Below, in pieces: positions 1-6,857 of a DNA stretch of 42,026 nucleotides (positions are counted from its first letter, which is position 1; each line of letters opens with the position of its first letter). The translations under genes were made by a program, and so were the position numbers. The stretch is taken from positions 1 through 42,026 of the forward strand of contig NZ_PJMC01000028.1 in the NCBI RefSeq assembly GCF_002892795.1, read 5' to 3'. The notes below the pieces were generated by a model that did not search any database, was not told where the DNA came from, and saw only the letters and a list, made by a program, of their open reading frames with translations. The stretch is from Arthrobacter sp. AFG20 (lineage in GTDB: Bacteria > Actinomycetota > Actinomycetes > Actinomycetales > Micrococcaceae).

Positions 1-935
1 CCGCCCTGCGGATGGGCAACACCGCCGTCGTCAAACCCTCCAAGATGACCCCGCTCTCCGTCCTCGCCCTGATCAAGGTCCTCAACGAGGAACTCCCCGA
101 GGGCGTCCTGACCGTCATCTCCGGCGACCGCGAAGTCGGCGCCCGCCTCGCCGAACACCCCGCCATCGGAAAGATCATGTTCACCGGCTCCACCGCCGCC
201 GGCCGCGCGATCATCAAATCCTCCGCCGACACCGTCAAACGCCTCACCCTCGAACTCGGCGGCAACGACGCCGGCATCGTCCTGCCCGACGCCGACCCCA
301 AAGCCATCGCCGAAGGACTCTTCTGGGGCGCCTTCATCAACACCGGCCAGACCTGCGCCGCCCTCAAGCGCCTCTACGTCCACGACGACATCTACGACGC
401 CGTCTGCGACGAACTCACCGCTGTTGCCGCCGCCATGCCCATGGGCGTCGGCCTCGACGAGAACAACGTCCTGGGCCCGCTGCAAAACAAGGCCCAGTAC
501 GACATCGTCGCCAACCTCGTCGAAGCCGCCCGCGACTCCGGCGCCCGGATCCTCCTCGGCGGCAACCCCGACCCCGGCCAGCCCGGCTACTTCTACCCCG
601 CCACCCTCGTGGCCGACATCGACAACAACAACCCGCTCGTCGCCGAGGAACAGTTCGGCCCGGCCCTGCCCATCATCCGGTACAGCACCATCGACCAGGC
701 CATCGAATACGCCAACGCGCTCGACGTCGGACTCGGCGCCTCGGTCTGGTCCCCGGATCTCACGGCCGCCCGCGAAGTCGCTGCCCGCATCGAAGCAGGC
801 ACCGTCTGGATCAACAAACACGGCGCCGTGGACCCCCGTGTCCCCTTCGGCGGCGCCAAACAGTCCGGCTACGGCCTCGAATTCGGCGTCGAAGGCCTCA
901 AGCACCTGGGCGTCCCCCAAATCATCAACGGCTAA
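1..935 (+). CDS. Aldehyde dehydrogenase (NAD(P)+), 3' part
   Basis: This is the C-terminal two thirds (about 310 residues) of an aldehyde dehydrogenase that begins before the window; the frame is open from base 3. Such enzymes oxidise an aldehyde to the carboxylate with NAD(P)+. Visible family features are the cofactor-binding segment NTAVVKPS, the FTGSTAAGR turn, the general-base glutamate in LELGG, and the nucleophilic cysteine in NTGQTCAALKR. Later come EEQFGPALPI and the C-terminal PFGGAKQSGYG. The substrate cannot be told from this fragment. Codon choice is strongly C-ending. A good intrinsic terminator follows 18 bases after the stop, so this transcript probably ends before the biotin genes. 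Confidence 0.93.
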   Translation, partial: ALRMGNTAVVKPSKMTPLSVLALIKVLNEELPEGVLTVISGDREVGARLAEHPAIGKIMFTGSTAAGRAIIKSSADTVKRLTLELGGNDAGIVLPDADPKAIAEGLFWGAFINTGQTCAALKRLYVHDDIYDAVCDELTAVAAAMPMGVGLDENNVLGPLQNKAQYDIVANLVEAARDSGARILLGGNPDPGQPGYFYPATLVADIDNNNPLVAEEQFGPALPIIRYSTIDQAIEYANALDVGLGASVWSPDLTAAREVAARIEAGTVWINKHGAVDPRVPFGGAKQSGYGLEFGVEGLKHLGVPQIING

Positions 936-952
936 CCGGACCACCTGAACGT

Positions 953-990
953 CAGGGCCGCCATCGCTGCACCGCGACGGCGGCCCTTTC
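953..990 (+). terminator. Intrinsic terminator of the aldehyde dehydrogenase
   Basis: A perfect 9-bp stem, AGGGCCGCC (954-962) with GGCGGCCCT (979-987), closes a 16-base loop and runs into a short T/C tract (TTTC). It lies directly downstream of the aldehyde dehydrogenase stop and upstream of the bioB leader, as expected for a rho-independent terminator separating two transcripts. Confidence 0.75.
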
Positions 991-1137
991 TGCATGCCAC
1001 TAGGCAGGGAACCAGAGTTGGACCCGACCAATGTCCCGCCGACCTGCTTGTTGGGACCCCACAAAATCTTGCCCTCGATGGGGAATTAGCGTCGGTTCAG
1101 AGGAATATCCGCAGCCATCACAGCAAAGGACCCATCA

Positions 1138-2187
1138 ATGACGATTCAGGCAGACGCGAGCGAAGCCGCAAGGCACGCGACCATCCCGGCCACTTTCCCC
1201 ATCCTCGAAACCGCCAGGCAGCAGGTCCTCGAGGACGGCATCGGGCTCACCCAGGCGCAGCTCGAGGAAGTGCTGCGCCTTCCGGATGAAGCCCTTCCCG
1301 CCGCCCTGCAACTGGCCCACGAAGTACGCCTCGAGCATTGCGGCGAGGACGTCGAGGTGGAGGGCATCATCTCCATCAAGACCGGCGGCTGCCCGGAGGA
1401 CTGCCACTTCTGCAGCCAGTCCGGCCTGTTCGACTCCCCCGTCCGCGGCGTGTGGCTCGACATCCCCGAGCTGGTCAAGGCCGCGAAGGAAACCGCTGCC
1501 ACCGGAGCCACCGAGTTCTGCATCGTCGCTGCCGTCCGCGGCCCCGACATCAAGCTCATGAACCAGATCAAGTTCGCGATCGACCGCATCAACGAGGAAG
1601 TGGACATCAACATCGCCTGTTCCCTGGGCATGCTCACCCAACGCCAGGTGGACCAGCTCGCAGAGTGGGGCGTGCACCGCTACAACCACAACCTGGAAAC
1701 AGCACGCAGCTACTTCCCGGAAGTTGTGACGACGCACAGCTATGAGGAGCGCCTCGAGACCTGCAACATGGTCAAGGCAGCCGGCATGGAACTGTGCTGC
1801 GGCGCCCTGATCGGCATGGGCGAAACCCTCGAGCAGAGGGCCGAACTCGCCGCCCAGCTTGCTGCCCTCGAACCCCACGAAGTGCCGCTGAACTTCCTGA
1901 ATCCGCGCCCCGGAACGCCGCTGGAGAACCAGGGCATCATGGACGGCAAGGACGCCCTGCGCGCCATCGCCGCGTTCCGGCTCGCCATGCCCCGGACCGT
2001 GCTGCGCTACGCCGGCGGCCGCGAGCTCACCCTCGGCGACCTCGGCACCCGCAACGGTCTCCTCGGCGGCATCAACGCCGTCATCGTGGGCAACTACCTC
2101 ACCACGTTGGGGCGCCCCGCGACCGCGGACCTGAACCTCCTGGTCGAGCTGAACATGCCCATCAAGGAACTCCAGAAGACGCTGTGA
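1138..2187 (+). CDS. bioB: Biotin synthase BioB
   Basis: Radical-SAM enzyme of 349 residues that inserts sulfur into dethiobiotin, the last step of biotin synthesis. The SAM-cluster motif CxxxCxxC is C85/C89/C92 in GGCPEDCHFC. By alignment to E. coli BioB from memory, the auxiliary [2Fe-2S] ligands are all kept: C128 in TEFCIVAA, C161 in NIACSLG, C220 in ELCCGALIG, and the arginine R290 in VLRYAGGRE. The ATG at 1138 is preceded by AAGGA. The gene starts a tightly packed operon: its TGA overlaps the GTG of the next small gene in GTGA. The leader 991-1137 shows no biotin operator that I can recognise with confidence. Confidence 0.97.
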   Translation: MTIQADASEAARHATIPATFPILETARQQVLEDGIGLTQAQLEEVLRLPDEALPAALQLAHEVRLEHCGEDVEVEGIISIKTGGCPEDCHFCSQSGLFDSPVRGVWLDIPELVKAAKETAATGATEFCIVAAVRGPDIKLMNQIKFAIDRINEEVDINIACSLGMLTQRQVDQLAEWGVHRYNHNLETARSYFPEVVTTHSYEERLETCNMVKAAGMELCCGALIGMGETLEQRAELAAQLAALEPHEVPLNFLNPRPGTPLENQGIMDGKDALRAIAAFRLAMPRTVLRYAGGRELTLGDLGTRNGLLGGINAVIVGNYLTTLGRPATADLNLLVELNMPIKELQKTL

Positions 2188-2429
2188 GCAGGGTTTCGAC
2201 TTCCCGGGTTTCGACGAGCTCAACCACCGGCGGGGCCGCCTTTTGCGGGCACTGCGGTGAGCCGTACGACGGCGACGGGCCGCCGTCGTACGCCCACCGT
2301 GAGTGCGGCGAACGACTGGCAATGGAACCGCCTCGCTACTGCACCGCCTGCCGACGGCGGATGAAGGTGCAGGTCACGCCGCTGGGATGGTCCGCCGAGT
2401 GTTCCCGGCATGGGGTGCTGGTCCCGTGA
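2184..2429 (+). CDS. bsaP: Biotin synthase auxiliary protein (BsaP-like), 81 aa
   Basis: Small Cys-rich protein with GTG start inside the bioB stop (GTGA, 2184-2187). Six cysteines lie at residues 21, 24, 41, 53, 56 and 73, in CGHC, REC, CTAC and AEC contexts, with intervening GEPY and HRECGERL. The shape and position match the actinobacterial protein BsaP, reported in mycobacteria to be needed for BioB function and thought to act on its Fe-S chemistry. That assignment rests on context and cysteine pattern recalled from the family, not on a search. The first 15 residues (RVSTSRVSTSSTTGG) come from a dispersed-repeat-like DNA segment and are probably not conserved. Its TGA overlaps the bioA GTG. 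Confidence 0.82.
   Translation: MSRVSTSRVSTSSTTGGAAFCGHCGEPYDGDGPPSYAHRECGERLAMEPPRYCTACRRRMKVQVTPLGWSAECSRHGVLVP
2191..2230 (+). repeat. Dispersed GTTTCGAC/GAGCTCAACC repeat inside bsaP
   Basis: GGGTTTCGAC occurs twice (2191-2200 and 2206-2215), the second copy continuing as GAGCTCAACCACCGG. This resembles the short GGTTTCGACAAGCTCAACC-type element that is very abundant between genes in Micrococcaceae genomes (recalled, not searched). Here it sits within the N-terminal codons of the BsaP-like gene. Confidence 0.5.
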
Positions 2430-3798
2430 TCCTAGATTCAGCGCAGACCGGCCTCATCAAGCAGGACCGCGAACGGCTGTGGCACCCTTACGCGCCGGCC
2501 TCCTCCGGCCTTCCGCTGTGGGAGGTGGAGGCGGCCGCCGGCGTCCGGCTGCGGCTCCGCGGCGAAGACGGTACCCGCCACGAGGTAATCGACGCGATGT
2601 CCTCGTGGTGGTCGGTGATCCACGGCTACCGCCACCCGGTGCTGGATGCCGCCGCCAAAGCGCAGCTGGCGAAGTTCAGCCATGTCATGTTCGGCGGCCT
2701 TACCCATGCCCCGGCCGTGGAACTGGCCGAGCGCCTGGTGGCCATGGCCCCGGGCGCCCCCGGCCGGTCCGGACTGGAGCGTGTGTTCCTCGCGGACTCG
2801 GGCCCCGTCGCCGTCGAGGTGGCGCTCAAGCTGGCGGTGCAGTTCCAGACCGCCGGCGGCCGCCCGCGGCGGCAGCGGTTCCTCAGCCTGCGCGGCGGCT
2901 ACCACGGCGACACGTTCGCGGCCATGGGGGTATGCGATCCCGTAGACGGCATGCACTCGGCCTTCCCCGGGCTGCTCGCCGGCAACGTGTTTGCGCCCCG
3001 TCCTCCGGCGGCGGCGTCGGCGACCCCGGAAGCGGTGCTGGCGTGGGCGTCTGAGCTGGCAGAGATGGCGGCCGCGCACTCCCCGGAACTTGCCGCGATC
3101 GTGGTCGAACCGGTGCTGCAGGGGCCGGCGGCATGCACGCGTACCCGGCCGGATGCCTGACAGCGCTTCGGGAGGTGGCGGACCGGCACGGGCTGCTGCT
3201 CATCTTTGATGAGATCGCCACCGGCTTTGGCCGCACCGGCGAGCTGTTCGCAGCCGGTCATGCCGGCGTCGTGCCGGACATCATGTGTGTAGGCAAGGCC
3301 CTGACCGGCGGGTACCTGACCCTCGCCGCCATGCTCTGCACCGCTGAGGTAGCCGCGGCTGTTTCCGGCGGCCCGGCCGGTGCCCTGCTGCACGGGCCCA
3401 CGTTCATGGGCAACCCGCTGGCGTGTGCCGTCGCCAATGCCAGCCTCGGCATCATCGCCACCGGCGGCTGGCGGGACGACGTCGCCCGGATCGGCAGCGG
3501 CCTTGCGTCCGGGTTGGCGCCTGCCTTGGAGCTCGAGGCCGTCCGGGATGTCCGCACCATCGGCGCCGTCGGTGTCATCGAGCTGCACGACGCCGTCGAC
3601 GTCACCGCCGTCACCGTGGCAGCCATCCGCCACGGCGTCTGGGTCCGCCCGTTCCGGAATCTCGTCTACACCATGCCGCCGTACATCAGCACGGCGGCGG
3701 ACATCACACAGATTACGGTGGGGATGACGGCGGCTGTCGCGGAAGTCCACGAAGCCCAGGTCCAGCGGGTCCCAACCAGGGCCGGGAGCGCGTCATGA
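2426..3798 (+). pseudogene. bioA: Adenosylmethionine-8-amino-7-oxononanoate aminotransferase BioA, frameshifted
   Basis: PLP-dependent class III aminotransferase that converts KAPA to DAPA using SAM as amino donor. GTG start at 2426 overlaps the bsaP stop. The first frame has LWHPY, DAMSSWWSVIHGY, SHVMFGGLTHAPAVELAERL and GGYHGDT. It then leaves frame at a GGGG run (3121-3124) and would end near 3160. The rest is in another frame: YPAGCL, LIFDEIATGFGRTG, GKALTGGYLTLA (the PLP lysine), HGPTFMGNPLAC and the end at 3798. Adding one G restores QGAGGMHAY and a normal 457-residue BioA. As written it is broken, but both halves are fully conserved. That fits a base-calling error, or a very recent mutation. 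The stop overlaps the bioF start (ATGA). Confidence 0.9.
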
Positions 3799-4964
3799 GC
3801 GGCTCGATGACCCAGTGGCTCGAACGGCAGGCAGCGGTCCGGGAACGCCGGGGCCAGGTGCGCCGCCCGCTCCCCCGTGCCGCGCACGAAAAGTTCATCG
3901 ACCTGGCCAGCAACGACTACCTGGGCCTTTCAACGGACCCGCGGGTCGCCGGCGCAGCCGCGGAGGCCGCATCGGGGTGGGGCGCCGGCGCCACCTCCTC
4001 GCGTCTGGTCGCTGGAACCACGCAGCTGCATCTGGACCTGGAGCAGGAACTGGCCACGCTGGCCGGGATGGAAGCGGCATTGGTCTTCTCCTCCGGCTAT
4101 CTGGCCAACATCGGGGTGATCACGGCACTGGGCAGTCCCGGGACCCTGATCGTCGCGGACGAGCACTGCCACGCCTCGATGATCGACGGCTTCCGGCTCA
4201 GCCGCTCCCGCACCGAATCCTTCGCCCACAACAGCGTGGCGGAAGCCGGCCGCCTGCTCGCCGGACGGCAGGAACCGCGGGCGATTATCGCCGTCGAATC
4301 CGTCTACAGCGTCCTCGGCGACGAGGCGCCGCTCGCTGACCTGCTGGCGTTGGCCGAGCAGCACGACGCCATGCTGCTGATCGACGAGGCCCACAGCCTC
4401 GGCGTCACCGGCGCCGGCAGCTTCCAGGGCCGCGGCTCGGTGGCCGGGACCACCCTGGCCGGGCATCCAAATGTGGTCGTGACGGCGACGTTGTCGAAAG
4501 CACTGGGCAGCCAGGGCGGAGCCGTCCTGGGATCCGCACTGCTGCGGGAACACCTCCTCAATCGGGCCCGCGGCTTCATCTTTGACACCGGGCTGGCTCC
4601 GGCGTCCGCCGCAGCGGCCCTCACCGCGGCGCGCATCATTCGGGACGAACCGTGGCGGGCCGGGTTCGTCCACAGCAACGCGGCAGCGCTGGCCGCCGGG
4701 CTGGCCCCGGCCCTTGCCCAGCGCGGCGCAATCCCCGACCGGACCGCAGGAGCCGTGCAGTCCATCCCCCTGCCGTCCGCGGAATCGGCCCTGGCCGCTG
4801 CCGGATCAGCGCGCCGCGCCGGCGTCCGGGTCGGCTGCTTCCGTCCGCCGTCCGTTCCGGACGGGATCTCGCGGCTGCGGCTTACGGCCCGCGCCACCCT
4901 CACGCCCGAAGAGATCGAAGACAGCTGCGCAGTGCTGCGCGGCATTCTGGAGGAGCTTCCATGA
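3795..4964 (+). CDS. bioF: 8-amino-7-oxononanoate synthase BioF
   Basis: PLP enzyme of the alpha-oxoamine synthase family (389 residues), condensing pimeloyl-ACP or -CoA with L-alanine to KAPA. Features are the substrate loop SNDYLGL (39-45), GATSSRLVAG (65-74), DEHCHASMIDG, the cofactor aspartate in LLIDEAHSLG (D197) and the PLP lysine K235 in TATLSKALGSQGG. The start ATG at 3795 lies in ATGA with the bioA stop; the open frame runs further upstream, but those codons only shadow bioA. The stop overlaps bioD in the same way, so its translation probably depends on bioA being translated. Confidence 0.96.
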   Translation: MSGSMTQWLERQAAVRERRGQVRRPLPRAAHEKFIDLASNDYLGLSTDPRVAGAAAEAASGWGAGATSSRLVAGTTQLHLDLEQELATLAGMEAALVFSSGYLANIGVITALGSPGTLIVADEHCHASMIDGFRLSRSRTESFAHNSVAEAGRLLAGRQEPRAIIAVESVYSVLGDEAPLADLLALAEQHDAMLLIDEAHSLGVTGAGSFQGRGSVAGTTLAGHPNVVVTATLSKALGSQGGAVLGSALLREHLLNRARGFIFDTGLAPASAAAALTAARIIRDEPWRAGFVHSNAAALAAGLAPALAQRGAIPDRTAGAVQSIPLPSAESALAAAGSARRAGVRVGCFRPPSVPDGISRLRLTARATLTPEEIEDSCAVLRGILEELP

Positions 4965-5635
4965 ACCTGCCTGGCATCATTTTGGTCACCGGAACGGACA
5001 CCGGCGTCGGCAAGACCATTATGACGGCGGCCCTCGCCGCCGTCATGCACGGAACGGGACGAAGCGTTGCGGTGTACAAGCCATGTCAGTCGGGTGCCGC
5101 CGACGGCGATTCCGATGCGGGCGAGATTGTCCGTCTCACCGGCGTGACCGCTGAGGCCGGCATCGTACTGCAGCAGCCCATGGCACCCGTCGCGGCTGCC
5201 GCCGTGGACAGGACGCCGCTGCCTGGGCTGGCCGCGCACGCGGAGCGGATCCGTGAACTCAGCGAATTCTACGACCACGTCCTGGTGGAAGGCGCCGGCG
5301 GCCTGCTCGTGGAACTGGATTCCGACGGCGGCACCCTGGCAGACCTCGGATCGCTGCTGGCGGCGGCATTTGTGCTCGTCGCCCGGCCGGGGCTCGGCAC
5401 GCTGAACCACACCGCCCTGACGCTCGAGGTACTGTCGGCCCGCGGGCTCGACGTACTCGGCGTCGTACTCGGAAGCTGGCCCCTCAGCCCGGACGCTGTG
5501 CACCACAGCAACCGGCAGGTGCTCGGAGCGCTGCGGGTCCCGCTCCTGGGCGTCCTTCCCGAGGGGGCCGCGGAAATGTTGCCAGCCGATTTCCGCGCCG
5601 GCGCGGCAGCATGGCTGAACGGGCTGCCCGCATGA
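4961..5635 (+). CDS. bioD: Dethiobiotin synthetase BioD
   Basis: ATP-dependent carboxylase (224 residues) closing the ureido ring of DAPA to make dethiobiotin. The P-loop GTDTGVGKT is at residues 11-19, followed by YKPCQSG for substrate binding, and later VEGAGGLLVEL and RPGLGTLNHTALT typical of the family. The ATG at 4961 sits in ATGA with the bioF stop, so the longer upstream open frame is rejected. Its own TGA overlaps the start of the P450 gene. The ordering BioA-BioF-BioD plus BioB covers every ring-assembly step from pimeloyl thioester to biotin. Confidence 0.95.
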   Translation: MNLPGIILVTGTDTGVGKTIMTAALAAVMHGTGRSVAVYKPCQSGAADGDSDAGEIVRLTGVTAEAGIVLQQPMAPVAAAAVDRTPLPGLAAHAERIRELSEFYDHVLVEGAGGLLVELDSDGGTLADLGSLLAAAFVLVARPGLGTLNHTALTLEVLSARGLDVLGVVLGSWPLSPDAVHHSNRQVLGALRVPLLGVLPEGAAEMLPADFRAGAAAWLNGLPA

Positions 5636-6816
5636 TGCCGGCGTCCAGTACGGCTCTGCCGCTGGCCCTTACGGAAACTCCCAACGGCGCGGCCAAGTGC
5701 CCCTACCTCGTGGTCCGGGACCCGGAATCGGTCCGGGATGTGCTGCACCGGCCCGCCGACTTCAGTCCCGCGAATGCCCTGGTTGCCGTGACGCCACTGG
5801 AGGGACCCGCACTGCGGATGCTGCAGCGCGTGGGCTTTGCGTTGCCACCGGTCCTGGCCAGCAACGACACCGGCACGCACGGTGGAATCCGCAAGGTGGT
5901 GGCTGGTTATTTCACGCCGGCCACCGTCACCGCCATGGAACCGCGCATCCGGGAATTGGCCCGGGAAGCGGCGGGGAACGCCGCGGACCAACTCGTCCGC
6001 GCCGGCCAAGCGGACCTCGTGCAGACGGTGGCGACATTTCCCCCGGCAGTCGTGATGCTTGGACTCCTCGGGCTGCCCGTGCGGGATCTTGCGGACCTCA
6101 AACGCTGGGGGCTGGACTCCATGGAACTGTTTTGGGGCTGGCCGGACCGGGACCGGCAGCTCGAGCTGGCCCGCAGCGCGGCCGAGTTCTACGTCTGGCT
6201 GCGCCGGCTCGTGGCCGAATCCGTGGCGGCTCCCGGACGCAACCTGTTCAAGTCGCTGGCCGAGCATGGCCTGTCCAGGACCGAGATGTGCTCGCTGGGC
6301 TACTTCCTGCTGATCGCCGGCCAGGAGACCACCACGCAGCTGATCAGCACCGCTCTGTTCCGGCTGCTGGAGGGTTCGGCGCCCTTGGGCTGGAAGGAAG
6401 CCGCATCGGAAACCGGCGCCAGGTCGGTGGTCCGGCACGTACTCGCCACCGAATCATCCGTCCCCACTTGGCGCCGCGTGGCCGCACACGACACCAGCCT
6501 CGGCGGTGGCCGGATCCCGGCCGGCACCCAGATCCTCCTTGAACTGTCCGGCAACCGGATCACGGCAGCCGCAGAACGCGGAAATTCGAGCCCGCAGGCG
6601 CACGCGGGGCGCGGACCTTCAAGCGGTCTCGTTTTCGGTTCGGGGATCCATCGCTGCCTAGGGGCCAAGCTCGCCGAGCTGGAAGCTAGCGTCATCGTCC
6701 AGGAAACCGCGGCGGCGCTGCCAGGGATCCAGCTGCGGGACCATGAGCCGGAATGGATCCGGCACTTGTCTTTCCAGGCACCCCGGACCGTGAGAGTTAT
6801 GAACGGTCCAGGCTGA
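5632..6816 (+). CDS. Cytochrome P450 in the biotin operon (BioI-like role?)
   Basis: P450 of 394 residues. Start ATG 5632 is in ATGA with the bioD stop. The heme-thiolate loop FGSGIHRCLGAKLAE is complete (Cys342) and the I-helix oxygen-activation motif is AGQETT (229-234). The K-helix, normally ExxR, reads VVRHVLATES (266-275): Glu becomes His269 and Arg becomes Ala272. The usual meander NRDP..F.P..FD..R is also replaced by a low-complexity stretch (about 309-330). In Bacillus the P450 BioI cleaves acyl-ACP to pimeloyl-ACP, and no bioC/bioH/bioW is seen here, so a pimeloyl-forming role is a reasonable inference from the operon. The missing ExxR makes activity uncertain; some actinobacterial P450s such as CYP157 also lack it. 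Confidence 0.88.
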   Translation: MMPASSTALPLALTETPNGAAKCPYLVVRDPESVRDVLHRPADFSPANALVAVTPLEGPALRMLQRVGFALPPVLASNDTGTHGGIRKVVAGYFTPATVTAMEPRIRELAREAAGNAADQLVRAGQADLVQTVATFPPAVVMLGLLGLPVRDLADLKRWGLDSMELFWGWPDRDRQLELARSAAEFYVWLRRLVAESVAAPGRNLFKSLAEHGLSRTEMCSLGYFLLIAGQETTTQLISTALFRLLEGSAPLGWKEAASETGARSVVRHVLATESSVPTWRRVAAHDTSLGGGRIPAGTQILLELSGNRITAAAERGNSSPQAHAGRGPSSGLVFGSGIHRCLGAKLAELEASVIVQETAAALPGIQLRDHEPEWIRHLSFQAPRTVRVMNGPG

Positions 6817-6857
6817 CCGGCTTCAGGCAAAACGCGCCGGGGCTGGAAGGGCACTGG

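Noticed and set aside
1135..2322. 395-codon open frame antisense to bioB
   Set aside because: It mirrors bioB codons in GC-rich DNA; BioB motifs on the plus strand are complete and the antisense protein resembles nothing.
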